Notes: generated by a model from the sequence alone, not told the origin. 64,000 bases of DNA from Glandiceps talaboti (GCF_964340395.1 NC_135550.1:15078408-15142407), one strand, 5' to 3'; positions 1 to 14,130 are shown, counted from the first letter of the stretch. A program made the numbers and translations.

Positions 1-262
1 GTCTAGTTTAGGTTTTCCATTTTTTCCCTAATGGTCTCCGTATTGTTTATTTCATCCTATCAGATGTACAGCTATTACAGATTGGAAGAACAGTTTTACT
101 TTGTCTTTTTAAGTTAATGTCAGTTTCCGCATCCACTATTTCTCGTGAGACTTCACAATTTTTGTGATTTTTTTTTCTCGAATACGGAAAAAAAGTTTAG
201 GGTCGGCAGTGAAAAGCTAGATGGGTCGGGTAACCGGAACCAAACAATTATTTTTTTTAGGC
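1..262 (+). repeat. Dispersed repeat family A, copy 1 (cut by window start)
   Basis: Runs from GTCTAGTTTAGGTTTTCCAT to GGTAACCGGAACCAAACAAT. Closely similar to copies at about 2588, 33096 and 48205. No open frame; no TIRs or tRNA boxes were evident. Confidence 0.8.
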
Positions 263-650
263 CTTATGTTACATGTTAACCAATACAGTAATCGTGACAT
301 CCATAGCGTCGTAATTATACGTGGCTGCTTAGTTTTAATACCAAAGTTCATCATTACAAACCCAGCCATTTGTCCTTGAGGGGTATGTCTTGACTAAAAA
401 GAACTAAAGTCAATCATGCGCAACAAGTAAAAGAAAAGAGGAGACAGGTGGACGGAGAATCTTATACTAAACAATGAATGAATGAATCACCTTTTCATTG
501 AAAATGAGTCCAGTCATCGGAAATCCCGCAAGACTACAACACACAAATATAGGACCAAAAGGCAAAAGCAGGAAAGAACTCTTACCACAGCGATGAACTC
601 TTACCACAATGATGACATAAGTTAATACAGAACACGTATACGTATCTCAA

Positions 651-703
651 GTATGTATGTATGTATGTATGTATGTATGTATGTATGTATGTATGTATGT
701 ATG
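651..703. repeat. (TATG)n microsatellite
   Basis: Uninterrupted tetranucleotide of about 13 units. Confidence 0.98.
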
Positions 704-1417
704 CAATATCTTCGGATTTAAAGTCAATGGATAGCCTTTAGACTAGATGTACATTTTGTGACCTGTATTTGAGAACAAAGGATTGTCGGTAAAGCCTTCA
801 TCATCATATATGTATTAATGAAATACACTTGTAAAGTGGGTTAACATACCATATGTACATTGTTCGACCTGGGCTGTTCAATGCAGGTGGGTCATTCCGT
901 GCAACCTACAAGCGTTTCGCGCTGAGTATTCGATCGAGGAAAAATTAAAAATCAGTAATTGAGGTTAGGAATCTTTGTAGATATGTTTATAAAATAAAGT
1001 TCCTCACTTAACTTATCTTTGTGTTAACATTAGTGTTGATCGACGTACTGCACTTACACATGTGTTATGTTCGTGTGTGGATGTGTGTTGTTTTTGTTGT
1101 ACTGTACCTTCAAGTTGGTAGTTTTTATGTGCCTTCATCTCCACGTAGATCTTATCATTAGTTGGAGCTATGTCATTTTTTGTACGGCAAATTTAGTTTT
1201 AAAAAAAGATATAAAGTACATTTCCTGGTGTTCAGAATCCTATACGTCAATGAAATTTTAGGTTGATGTTTATCGTTTGCCGATGTTCTGCCAGACACAA
1301 GGTGTTACTTGTCATTACGTTATGTACTTTCGGATTAGTGTACTCATTGCTGGCTACGGGTAAAAACATGGTGAAAACAAACCGCACGGTTTACGGTTGC
1401 CTGGATGGTACAAACAA

Positions 1418-1492
1418 GTTACAGTCCTCCAGAGTTTGACAAATGCGGGCTACGTCCTAATTTGTCAAACTCAACTCTGTGCGGGCTGTAAC
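1418..1492. repeat. Imperfect 75-bp inverted repeat
   Basis: The ends GTTACAG and CTGTAAC pair, as do AGTTTGACAAAT and ATTTGTCAAACT further in. Possibly a MITE remnant. Confidence 0.55.
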
Positions 1493-1572
1493 TTTTATTT
1501 GTATAATAATTGAATACTACGAATTATTAAAGCAGTATGCTGTTAATGTACATTACCATTGTGAAACAAAAT

Positions 1573-2103
<531 letters not shown>

Positions 2104-2587
2104 AGTGTGGAAGCTGTCTGGAACTGTACATTGTCTCTTGGCATTTTGAGTGTTTTTGTTATCATAGATATATTTATTACTATCAATATTAGCATTACGT
2201 ATTTCTGTCATTGAGAATAAGATATATTTTGATTTATTGCTCTTTTCATGGGAATAGCTAGGTCATTTATCATTATTATGATATTTGATGGAAATTGATA
2301 TTTGATTTAAATGACAAACACGTTTTCTCATTTACCTAGTTGTCACGGAAATTAATTCTATCATCATTTTGTGTATCGATGTGTTTAGATCTTTGAATAC
2401 AAAGAAGTGCTATCTATTGTACATGTGGAATTATGTGATAAATTAATAGTACTGAATTGGATAATGAATTATGTGTAAGGCGTAAACAAGATTATGTGGT
2501 TCTGATTACATTGAACTTTAAAAATAGGTGGGCTAGGGAGATTTTTTTAAGTTTATTTTTATTATATATATATATATTTTTCATGTG

Positions 2588-2876
2588 TGAGTGTCTAGTT
2601 CAGGTTTTCCATTATTTTCCAAATGGTCTCTGTGTTGTTTATTTCTTCCTATCAGATGTACAGCCATTACAGATTGGAAGAATAGTTTTTACATTGTCTT
2701 TTAAGTTGATGTCAGTTTCCGCACGCACTATTTCCTGCGAGACTTCACACACAATTTTCGCGATTTTATCATCATTTTTCTCAAATACGTAAAAAAAAGA
2801 GAGAGAAGTTTAGTGTAGGCGTGAAAAACTAGGCGGAGTTGGGTGACCGGAACCAAACAACTTTTTTTTATTTGGC
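2588..2876 (+). repeat. Dispersed repeat family A, copy 2
   Basis: Same order of blocks as copy 1: TCCTATCAGATGTACAGC, ATTACAGATTGGAAGAA, TCAGTTTCCGCA, GACCGGAACCAAACAA. Small indels, including a GA-rich insertion near 2797. Confidence 0.8.
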
Positions 2877-5519
2877 CTAATGGCTACACACGAACCGCGC
2901 TTTGAGTATACCCGGGTTCACTGAAATGTCACGAAACATGGCGCTTTACGGGCATAAAAACCCTCCTTCTTGAACACATTGTTACCAATGACCGCACTAC
3001 ATCTCTCGTCAACAATGTCGGTAACACCGGAAACAGTAAATCTGTCATGCGGAAACACAAACAAAAATACCAATAAATAAAAAAGGTAGGCGACTACGAC
3101 CTAAATGCATGATTTATCCCTGGGTCATCGAAAGCGTGGCGTGTTCGCTGACGTAAACACGACAGCTGTAACGCTGGGTAACAAACAAACAAACAAACAA
3201 ACAATAAATAAATATATTAAAATAGCCTCATGATTCACTGGGTTAATTCCTTGCATACGTCATATGGCTCTGATAAAGAGACAATTCTGTACAGAAACGC
3301 CGGATACATTTTCTTCTTTTTTTCATAGAAAGTTACATTGATTAATAGTTACTTCTTATAACGAATTTGTGATTCTGAGAAAAGATGGAATTCCCTCCAT
3401 GAACCTTTTTAATATAAATTTGAATAACTTGAAAGACAATATTGTGTTTTTCCTTTTAACTTTAATTATACGACCATCTGTGAACTATTTCCTTGGTGAA
3501 GTGGAAAATCAAACATAAAAAATAACAAAGAACACACGCGGTAAGTAAAAGCTCAGCTTTTCGTCTCTTCGATCAAAGGTGTAGAAGTTTCAAAAGGTCC
3601 GCACTGTTCTCTCTAATCGTTCCCCCTGCACCCGTTTTCGTTCTCTGCAAAGTTGTAAGTAAACTCATGATCTAGAGTCGACACTGCGTGATCTTTCAAT
3701 CAATGGGTAGGCTGGACATGTACAACGTGACCAAATCACAAGTGCTACGTACGTTTTCCCTAGCCTCAGATTCACATTGTGTGTGAGACTCAGAAGCAAG
3801 CCAATGTACTCTTTTTCTTTTCCTTTATTTTAACCTACTGGCGTTTTCGTCACATTTATATACAAAAATGTACATCAGAAAAAATTTCCACTGATCGGTC
3901 GCAAAATATCGTGAAGTTTATTGACAGATTTTAAGAATATTTTAATCCACAACTTGAGCTTGACCACATATCAAAGTTATTTGTTGTAGTAAAGTTATAG
4001 TTCCATCCAAAACAATACTTTTGTTACCTTAGACTGTAAGATATATCGTTGACCTATGTGTGAGGGCGCCCCGTCACGAAGAACCCTACAGACTATTGTT
4101 ACCTTGGCCATTGAAGTAGTGATGAGTGCCATGGCAATGTCTGAACATTAAATGCGCCCTTTCATAGGAAAACGAGAATCCCATTTTCTTTAAGACGAAG
4201 TCAACGTGAGATGCCACCACCAACGTTTGTTATTGACAACAAACACTATTCCCATTAAAGGTTATGGTTGCACACTTTCCATTTTTACCGGATGCACGTA
4301 AGGAGGTCTTTCAAAGTGTTCGTGGAATTCAGTGACCACAATTCTTTTGTGTTTCAACGTACCGCGATTCACCTCTCTAAACTGGGCACAGACAAGGAAG
4401 AAGTGTTTTCCTTTGTCTGGGAATTGGGTGAACTAGAGCAGCGAGCGAAGTTCATCACACGTTTCTATCGAATCAATAGTAATATGGTGGAATAATTGAC
4501 AATTTTTACTAAAAGACGTATTCAATCGCTACTAAAATGTCCGAAGCTTTTGTTTGTACTGGCTCCTAATTCAAGCGATCACATGTTTTACATTCGGTGA
4601 ATCCACCAAAGAACGACTTTATATTTACCAAGATCTTTACTCTGATATCCCTAACCTCAGACCACTAGTATAGTGGTCTGAGCCCTATACCTACAATGCA
4701 ACAATCTTCAATATATCCAAATCACATTTTTATTCCGCCAACACAACGTAATATGTAATTTTGAGGGACCGAAAATGGGTTCACGTTGGCGTAAAGAGGA
4801 CATCCTTGAGTAAGATGAATATTCTTCTAAACGGGTCGCCAATTTCTTGTTAAACAGGGAAATCCGGGAGCAATAATTCTGGAAATCCACATCATAAACG
4901 CCAGCCACACCTTAAGACGTGAAAACAAAAACAATAACACAGGAAATAGAGAGAGAGAAAAAAAGTCATTCTGTGTTATGCATGGTTCAGTGACAGTCAA
5001 TAGTACCTTTATATCTCAGTGTGAGCTATCATCATCCCGACTTATAAAATTATCGAATGTGGATGGATGACTGTATAGCTTAATACGAATGAATATTTGG
5101 CAAAGTTTAGAAGATAATCCTATAATCACTAGTTCCATCACGGGTCAAGGGCACACGGTGCAGAGCGGGAATATAACTTCTCTCGATCCCGGAACTTCCC
5201 CATCGATGATCTGAGTCACCTGGGTCTAAAGTGTTTTTGGTTGAAGGTAGGGAGTGGCAACTTTTTTTTTGCGTATGTACGTCATTCTATCAACAAAAGC
5301 AACACAACTTTTGACCGTAAGTTTGCACCGTGAAAGTAGGCCGCCTACTTCCACGATAGCTCTCTGAGAAAAAAAAATAGAGAATGCAAATTCTCCGCCA
5401 TCTAAGTTTTTGCTGGTAAATCTGGTACAAAAGAATACGGTCACTTGGATGTCCTCGTAAAATGTGATATAATTGGCCCATAGCTGTTTGAAATCATTTC
5501 TAAAAACTAATCTTTGTAA
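2877..5519. other. Gene-free stretch
   Basis: Contains (AAAC)n at 3181-3204, the hairpin at 4656 and a 75-codon frame at 4268-4495 without recognisable homology. Nothing else supportable. Confidence 0.5.
4656..4682. repeat. Perfect 12-bp-stem hairpin
   Basis: CTCAGACCACTA and TAGTGGTCTGAG separated by three bases. Related half-motifs recur across the window. Confidence 0.8.
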
Positions 5520-6018
5520 GGGAGACTTCAGTATTTACAAGAGGGGGAGGGCTGGAGGAAATCACACATGGTCTGTTAAGTAAAATATGACCCTCTCTCT
5601 TTCTCCATTTGTAAAAAGTGACCCTCCCCTTTGTCCCATTTTGTAAAAGATGACCCTCCCCATCACAATTGCATATACTGAAAGTTAATCAATATTCCCA
5701 TTTAATATGTATACATAGAAATTAAATGATTTTGACTCTGTATTAGAAAACAATATTTGTACGTATAAAGTGACAAACAGTAAAAGACTGGCTAGTTACC
5801 TTTCTCTTATAATCATACACAATCTAGTTAGTATCTAAAACGTGCTTTCCATGTATATACTCTGCCTGGTCTGGTCACTTAATGTTCCCTGATGTCATCA
5901 TCATCATCATCATCACCTTCAGTATAGCCATTATCAGTGTCACTCTAATCTGACTCACTGTCACTACTTGAGTCAGTACATGTATCACTGTCCGTGTTCT
6001 CTATTACATTCAAAACTA

Positions 6019-6116
<98 letters not shown>

Positions 6117-6463
6117 CCATCATATTTTAACAACAACATTCACGGACAGTGTGAGTGATAATGTGAGATAGTACACTCAACAAAATGCATTCTTACAATA
6201 TATGTATTTTTAATTTTTTTAAAATTTGGCATGTAAAGTACTCGTAAAAATATATGTTGAGTGCTCATCTCACTTTTGCATCTAAAAACACACAAAACAA
6301 ATTGACAATAATTGAATCTTCAATTTGGTCACAAAACTATGGATTGTAAAATGTGACCCTCCCCCAAACATTATAATGCAAAATATGACCCTCCCCCAAG
6401 AACAGATTAGTAAAATGTGACCCCCTCCGATTCCTCCCCCTTCTGTAAATACTGAAGGCTCCC
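5520..6463. mobile_element. PIF/Harbinger-like non-autonomous element (MITE), 944 bp
   Basis: Imperfect terminal inverted repeats of about 31 bases: left end GGGAGACTTCAGTATTTAC, right end (complement) GGGAGCCTTCAGTATTTAC. They are flanked by TAA on both sides (5517-5519, 6464-6466), the 3-base TWA duplication typical of PIF/Harbinger. Subterminal direct repeats of a TAAAATGTGACCCTCCCC motif occur about three times at each end. The interior holds (ATC)n at 6019-6123. No transposase is encoded. Superfamily assignment rests on the TIR start and TSD only. Confidence 0.65.
6019..6123. repeat. (ATC)n microsatellite inside the Harbinger-like element
   Basis: About 33 trinucleotide units. The minus strand reads poly-Asp followed by a short Asp/Ser-rich frame. 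Confidence 0.98.
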
Positions 6464-8199
6464 TAATAATCTGCTAAAATTGATATCACATTAAAAAAAA
6501 TGCAGGAATGTTCTTAAAATTTTGTATCACGCGAGATGATGAAAATTAATGTAGCACTGTTACAGTAACGATTTTTGTCCTGTCAGATCATAAAATGTAG
6601 CCATGTTTATAGTTTAAAAAGATTTGTAGCGCAAGCTTGCAAGAAGATAGCTATATAGGTAGAAAGATTTTTGTTAAGTCAGACGACGTTTTGTTTGAAG
6701 ATTACTGGCTTTAATGTACCACTGTGTATGAATGACTCTAAAAGATTACCATACTTTCAGTTGTCTACTTCATTAAAAAAAAACGCCGACAAAAATGGCG
6801 TCGGGTCACGATTCGGGACAAACATGTAGCAGTGTCCGTACACGTGACTTGCGCACATGGCTCCAGAGACACGACAGTCCTCCGAGCACCACATGTCGAA
6901 TGTTAATGTACGGTAACGGTGAACATATGTCTGATTCGTGACAATATCATACGAATTTAAAAGAAAGCTCCTCTTAGAAACCATTCATATAATTTTGCCT
7001 ACCACCTTTTTTTTATTAGAAAAGCAAACAACCCCCATTTGCACTACCAGCGGAAACGCTTCTTTAAGTTTGCTAGATGCCTTCGATGTTAATCTGTGTT
7101 GGAGGTAGAATGGAATTTTAAGTAACGTTTATGATATATCGATATATCGTGTCTGCTTTTTTTGTTTCAAATTGAAATATCGTTGACTTTTTCCAACCAC
7201 TCAAACACATTGAATCATGTCTAGCCACCAGTAGAGTTTCCCACTGTACCCGCAGCTGGTACGCAGATATGTATTATGGCGTCCGCGTACCAAAGAAATA
7301 TCCCAAGTAAAGCATTCTCATTACTACACGACAAAGAGTCTCTACATTAATATCAAACCACCTCTATCCATGATATTTAACCGCTGTTTCTCAGATTTTC
7401 AATGTTAACGTTGTCACTTTGCACACTAGTTACAGACTTTGGGTTAAATCACCTGTTTCCGGCAACACGACTTCAGAAAATACGTAGGGATGGGGGTGGG
7501 GGGGGGGGCAATTAAAGACAATTAAAATTTCGGTTAGAATTAGAATGTTTCTGACGTGAAGAGAAAAGAAAGACAGTAATATGAAGACTGGACGAAAACA
7601 ACGTGCAGACTGTAGGTCTTCTGAAGTTAAGAGGCAGTGGCAGATAGCCTGGTTTTTATTCTTTGCAAAATCAACATACAAGGACTTTTAGCATAATGTT
7701 TGGCCAAAAATGTACAGAAAATTCATCATACAAAACGAAAAACAAGAATAGTACATTTTTCCCATAAAACTATCTGAATAGAGTCTGTCTCTGCAACATA
7801 CACACAAAATACGAACGTAAACTGGTGATTATAGTTGGTTTGCTTTGTCATGAGTAAATAGCAAAAAATAACGATGACGAGAAACTGTGATCCATTCTCG
7901 CTAATTCACTAATGACTAGTATTAAGGGTTGGTGAAATATCGGTGTTTGATTTTATTACAAATTTGTTTGATCCTAATGGGAATATTCTTTTTTTGCGGT
8001 GAAATGAAAACTGAAATTCCAGGTTCAATCAAGTTGAATGTTTATCTTATATACTGGTTTACTCGGTGTCATCCGGGCCCCAAGTAAATGGAAGACAGAG
8101 ATGAGAACAGACTATCCTTGTTCCGTTTCATAAAATCATGAAGTCACAAGATAAAAAGTACTATATGATCCGTTATTACATTCTGTTTTTTTTTCAAGC

Positions 8200-8503
8200 C
8201 CCAACTGTATTGGCAAAATGGGATTCCTCCTTTGATTGTTCACAATTCTACTGGAAAACTGTACGGAAGGGTATAACCACAAAGGAATTTTTAAAAGGAA
8301 TTTTGAGTTTAGATAAATGCGTAACATTCATTATAAATAGCCTGTGGGGAATCAAAAACGCAACTAGTGTCCTGCAATCGAAACATTGTATACCACTTCC
8401 GTTTGGTAGTGTCCAGCAGCTAAAGCTTTTTGGGAAAAGTTTATTTCACTTTATTATACCTGATATTCATTTATCTAGGTCAGATGTGATTTTGTTTTTG
8501 TAA
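8200..8503 (+). other. Unassigned open frame with a strong upstream acceptor-like site
   Basis: TTTTTTTTTCAAG at 8187-8199 is followed by an open frame of about 100 codons beginning near APTVLAKWDSSFDCSQFYWK and ending at TAA. It has no recognised domain. A decayed mobile-element frame, or chance, is as likely as an exon. Confidence 0.2.
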
Positions 8504-9816
8504 ACCAGTTTAGTCTTGACGTAGTTCGTATAGCGTTAGTATTATTGATGGAAGCCTAGACATCAATTTTGAATAATTTTCATTTAATAGTGAACTAAAA
8601 AATACAACAGACATATAGAAAGCAATTTACTCGCAGACGACTCTGAGACAAACAGCTCAAACGACAGTCATTAACTTTGCACTAATGAATCACTGTAACT
8701 TATACCATTGGCATTTCATCTTTAATAGTAGAGACTATCTTTAACAATTTAAACAAATAATTTCTAACCATCCTTCACCCTCTCCTTTACTTGTATCCTT
8801 TATCCTTTCATTATCCTTTCGTTCTACACTTGTATTGGGATAAAAATGGCAATTGGTTTCCATGAAGATATCACAAATATATTTTTTGACCAAAGATATA
8901 AACAACATTTTAAAGAAAAAGTAAAAAAAAAAAATCAGCAAAGCAGAATATCACAGATATCGCGTTTTGATAATATAAAACTGAATAGAATAAATACTAG
9001 AAGCATGCATAGCAAGTATCGATGACCAAAAATACTTTTAAAAAATCACCAGAAAGGCAAAAACTAGCTAGCGTGAATAAATTTCTACTAGTACTGCTAA
9101 ATAAAGGTTGTGCAACATGACAAAACACAGCATTTTGCCTTTTATGACATTGGATCTAAATATTTAGCGTCAGTGGTTTTGAACAGGGGTCGGTCGAATT
9201 TCCGGAAACACACATTTTTTTTCTTTGGTCACATTCGTTAAAAAGCAATAGATTTGACATAATGACATGTTCATTGCATGCTAGAACCAAAACTACCGCT
9301 GAGTTGTTTAATAGCTATAACAAATATGAGTTGTTTAAAAGTGACGTCGTGATTTCTAAGGGGTCGGAAAGACCTACTTGAGTACATCATAAAACGATCT
9401 TGTCAGCGCGAAACGAGTTAAATTGTAATATTTGATTGTACATTAGATTCTGCAACATATGAGTACAACAACAACAACAACGGCAGTAATGTTTTAATCG
9501 GTTACCTTACTCGTTCACCCTTTCTTTCTATTTTTAACTGCGCAAATCAACATTAAAATATACGAATCGGTGGCTGTAAAATCAAACAATCGAAGTTACC
9601 CATATCCGCTTTGTTAATTTACGGTTTGTGCAATAACGTATTCATGACGTACGAATGAATATTACTTCACATAGCTCGAGTAAACAGCAAGGGTACAAAA
9701 TGTATTACTAGAGTATTTGCCAGTTGATATATCCCCTTGGCAGTATTTTACCTGGGTCTCTATCAGCTTCAAAAAAGAAAACGGAGAAATCATTGAATTT
9801 GACACCTGAAGGAAAC

Positions 9817-9850
9817 CACAGACAAGTAACACATGCGTTACTTGTCTGTG
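9817..9850. repeat. Perfect 14-bp-stem hairpin
   Basis: CACAGACAAGTAAC and GTTACTTGTCTGTG around the loop ACATGC. No T-run follows, and no gene adjoins it. Confidence 0.8.
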
Positions 9851-10325
9851 AGGAAACTAAGCAGTTAAGCTTTCACTTTGTTAAATTTCAAATCCATATA
9901 ATTTGTATTGGTTTTCGTATTTTATTTTCTTCACTTCGAACCACAACAGTACACTGTAATAGATATACATGTAGATGGGTGAATAGTTTCTTGCTAACAT
10001 TTTACCTAAATGACATGAACTATAACCATGATAACGTGTCACCATCCCATTCAGATGTCAAATGAACAGTGTGAAGGATGGAGGTCACCCGACATCAACA
10101 CTTACTAACAAAGTTGTATTTGGGTTTGGCGCTGATAAGGGACTGTGACGTCAGCATATCCTATCGAGTAGCAAAATCCCTGTGTTTGATACTGAATAAA
10201 AAGTGGCACCTGCGTTCTGAGTCTAGTTGTAGTATGTTTAATTGGTTGATATCATTCAGACTAAATGTAGCAGGGCGTTGTATTCATTCCATCTTGCTAT
10301 TTTAATGTGCAGTGACTCATTGGTT

Positions 10326-10445
10326 TGCATGCATGCATGCATGCATGCATGCATACATACATACATACATACATACATACATACATACATGCATGCATAC
10401 ATACATACATACATACATACATACATACATACATACATACATACA
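10326..10445. repeat. (CATG)n/(CATA)n array, left flank of the hAT-like element
   Basis: Two self-complementary (CATG)n blocks alternate with (CATA)n. The array resumes at 12249 after the element. Confidence 0.97.
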
Positions 10446-12248
10446 CAGTACCGTAGCCTGCGGGGGGCAAGGGGGCAGCTGCCCCCCTGAGATTTTGGGG
10501 AAAAAAGCAAGAAAAAAAGCCACTTTTCAATACATACCGATGTTTTTAAAATCGTAATTTAATATTCCTAGCATACGCGATTTAAATTGATGGTTCACCA
10601 TTGACTATACACTGACTCCTCCCTAATATGTATCTTATATCTCAATTGTACGTTGGCTTAACTTTGTAACTTTTTAAAATTGTAACTTTTTGTAGCAAAT
10701 TAAAAGAAGTGCGCACATGCACTGTGCATTTTCCTCGAGTAACAGTACATTCTTGAAAGTCTCCTTCATTTGAAGATAGCAAGTCGCAATTATAATGTCA
10801 GCGAGTGAAACTCAAAAAAGACGGAAAAAGTCGTTCAACGTGAGGTCGCCTGCTATGCTGCGTGCAGTGACCCCGAAGATGCGCTCGATCTTATATTAAA
10901 ACATTCCATACTGATAAAACGGCAGATCTCTTTTTGGAATATTTGGTGGCCCTGAAAAACTATTAAACTAGGTACGCAGTTTAAGATCCACTCTTTGAAG
11001 ATCCACTTTCAATAATTGTGTTCGACGTTGTATTTGGTTAAAATGTTTGATATAATTATCTCATTGCACACTGACACTACCGTTATTCCGCAATTCATTT
11101 TGAAGCGACAATTTGCTATGGAAAGAATGGCCCTGAATTTGTAAACAGAGCTGTACCTTCGACATCAAAATCCAAACTTCCATTTCCATTATAATGAAGA
11201 TGACAAGGAGAATCCACTGAGTTCACCTTGGGTTCTAACATAAACGCGGCCATAAAGGTTTTAGGAGTTGGGTAAATAAAATGATTATTTTGTTGTGTTA
11301 CTTATTTGAGAAAGCACCATCCATTTTTTTTACTTTGAATGTGATATCTTTTCGGCAACAACTTTGAAAGATACGACATTAGGCCAGACAAAAATGAAAA
11401 AGCTGTTCAACCTACCCATATATTTTTCTGGTGATGGGCAATATATCCTCATGCGGGCTTCGCATTTTTTTTTCAAAAATAAGGATATTTCAATAGTTCA
11501 TGTAACAACACACATTTGAGTCTATTCCAAATTATATAATATCTTGTACAGTGGTTTACTTGGCTCTGATGATGTATACAAGCATGAATTGAGATTAAAT
11601 TAAGCTGTTGCATATTCAATGTGCACTAAAACGAATTGAACAAAAGTTTACGACCATTATAGTGGGCTGAGCAGTCATTGGGCCATCAAAAGTCTGAAAG
11701 TTTTGAAATGTTTCGCTTTTGAATTTTTTGGAACCAAATTAAACTTCAAGAGAAGTCATTTACAAAGTACACATCCGCAAAATATCTTTCACCTTTGCCA
11801 CAACAAAATAATACTTGAGTTTCAATTGGCGGGGCTTAACATTTTTTAAGAAGAGAGAGTAAGAGGAACAACACTATTTGTTTAACCTTAAATTGTGTAC
11901 ATTTTCTAACTGTAGCTATGCAGTCAAATTGCAAGAGATAGTATCAAGATGACTGAATAAGTTCTATCTAAACTCGACCTGAAATATTTTGCTAACGTTA
12001 TATATAGTTTGTATTATCCTTATCCTTATCGACCAACCTACCCAATGTGATGGGTTAGGTTACCCGTTGACCAACATTTTTTATTTTTCTGGCCTTACAT
12101 ATGATATTTAATTTCGTATGCTAAAATATATATTATGTAAAGTATATGCAAATTTATGTAAATTAGCACCTTTCTAGATTTTAAATGTATGATTGCACCA
12201 AGACGAAGTGCTGCCCCCCCTTGGCAATTTGGTCAGGCTACGGCCCTG
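10446..12248. mobile_element. hAT-like DNA transposon, degenerate, 1.8 kb
   Basis: Ends are CAGTACCGTAGCCTG at the left and CAGGCTACGGCCCTG at the right; as inverted repeats they match at 13 of 15 bases, with further G/C-rich subterminal similarity (GGGGGCAGCTGCCCCCC and GTGCTGCCCCCC). CAG...CTG termini are typical of hAT. Both flanks are the same (CATA)n microsatellite, so the 8-base target duplication cannot be resolved. Internally there is only a short broken frame near 10798 (MSASETQKRRKKSFN) and another giving LFLEYLVALKNY. No intact transposase. Confidence 0.65.
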
Positions 12249-12290
12249 ATACATACATACATACATACATACATACATACATACATACAA
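12249..12290. repeat. (CATA)n array, right flank of the hAT-like element
   Basis: Same tetranucleotide as at 10326-10445, so the element appears to have inserted into an existing array. Confidence 0.95.
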
Positions 12291-13499
12291 AACAAAACAA
12301 TTATTTTCGAAATTTAAGGAGACATATATACATGGTGGATGTAGCTTATTTCAAAAGCAGGAGGTATCAATGAATGCAGCTTACTCCAAAAGTAGCAAGT
12401 AAGATTGGAAAGTAGGCGGTAAAAGCTGAATCGGAATGAGAGTGGATACGGGGGGAGTTTGCCCTCTTCCCGCCTGTGGAGATTTTTGAAATTCAAGGAC
12501 TAAAAGAATGCTTTCTGTTACTATTTTCACATGTCGAGGTACCGGTAGTAACCGCACTCCAAGTTGGTAAAATGAGACTCCAAATACATGGAAGCAGTGT
12601 GCGGGTGGGTACGGGAGGGGTGGGATTTTGAAGACTTAACAGAGTGCTATCTGGTGTTATTTTAACATGTCTAATACCCTATTGAAATTTGAATTCGGAA
12701 AACTAACGTTCTGAAAAATTCTCACAAAGTGTACTACATGTTGCATGCCATACCATTATAAAAATATGGTTTTTTTTTATCATTATAGAAAATTACAGTA
12801 TTCAAAGTACTATTAAAGTCGAGTCAACTTGATATTCTTAGTAATTTGATTTAATGGTAGTGTGTCGTTTTCTTTCAGCATTTGCCAACAGTTAGTGTAC
12901 AACTTTAACAAGAATCTTTAAATTAGTGTAAATGCCGCTGCCGTAGGGGGTACCCGGCGCCAGAGACACATGTAAACGGAAATTAGCATTTGTAATAGTT
13001 TCTGGACAATGATTTTATTTTTAGCTTATATCCTGGAATCAATTTTTTCTGTCTTGAGTTGGTCAGCACCCCTCCCCCCCCCCCACACACACATACTCTT
13101 CAGCTCTCTCCCAGAAGGAAATAGCGTACCCCCTATTATACCCCATTTGTCAACTGAGAGTGAAATATCACGAGGCAGCCTAGAGTCTACATTTCCACGT
13201 GCTATTCCTACAAATTCATGAATGATCATGACATTTTCTACAACCCGCACGAGTTCCAACCATACACCGGTATACGCCATGTGCACCTGGTCGATATAAC
13301 GTCATGAATGACGTATATGAATGCGTCGTCGACAGTTTTATTGATATAAATCGCCAGATTTGGAGATATTGGGACATGCGTCCAAGGTAATTTGGACAAA
13401 TAAACCATCATCTACGATTATAGGCTATAAATGTAATTGATGGGTATGGTTGAGGTGGTTTTTTTTACTCGGACGGAATAAAATGAAGTCAGTGAACCA

Positions 13500-13615
13500 G
13501 AAAAAAGCATCGTCTGGCGCGAAAAAAAAAATCCTACAGTACAGCCACATTTTATTGTCTGGCGCGACAAAAATCCTACTACACTTTGGTACATTTTATT
13601 GTCTAGCTATAAGCA
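13500..13615 (-). repeat. Dispersed repeat with the CGCGCCAGACAATAAAATG motif
   Basis: Two units here and two at about 58700-58810 (opposite strand) share TTTGTCGCGCCAGA followed by ATAAAATGTAGC or close variants. A weaker match is near 6585. Confidence 0.5.
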
Positions 13616-14059
13616 GTACAACCTTTGCACCAGTTGTCCAGAAATACCCGGCGCTGATCAGCAGTAGACAAGTCAAACTGGCTAAGTTTGTAGGTGTGGA
13701 AGAGTCTTCTCCTTATCACTATTCAAATTGATATACATTGATTGATACAAAAACAAAATGGGTGCCTCACGCGATTCTCCTACATGCTGTTTCTTTATGT
13801 CTGTGAAAGTTAGACATATCATGGGGCCATTTAGCTGTCAAATGTCGACATAGGGGTGCAAGGGGTGATAAATCACAATTCCTTGGTGTCTTATCAGTAG
13901 CGTGTGTACTTTATCGTCACCTATGTACGTATAAATAGTCCCGTACATGTCAAACACTGTGTCAACATTTGATAACAGGTAAAGTGTATTATTAACTGTG
14001 ATCTAGTCTAGCAGGTGAGACGGGCTAATCCCACCACCCTCGGGAACTGAGTAGGCATA

Positions 14060-14130
14060 AAGGCCAAGTAAAATAAACAGTGTGTTGCCGATAACTCGAC
14101 CGACCCTAAACATATTTTTAAAAAATATAT
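14060..14130 (-). repeat. Possible fragment of dispersed family A
   Basis: AGGCCAAGTAAAATAAACAG followed by GCCGATAACTCGACCGACCC and TAAACATATTT resembles the left end of copy 4. Too short to be certain. Confidence 0.3.

Larger units (their letters stand above)
6467..10325. other. Gene-free stretch apart from the weak frame at 8200
   Basis: Unique-looking AT-rich DNA with a poly-G tract at about 7497 and the hairpin at 9817. No recognised gene. Confidence 0.45.

Noticed and set aside
4268-4495. 75-codon frame with a charged, protein-like composition
   Set aside because: No recognised domain, no clear acceptor or poly(A) signal; kept only as a note in the region entry.
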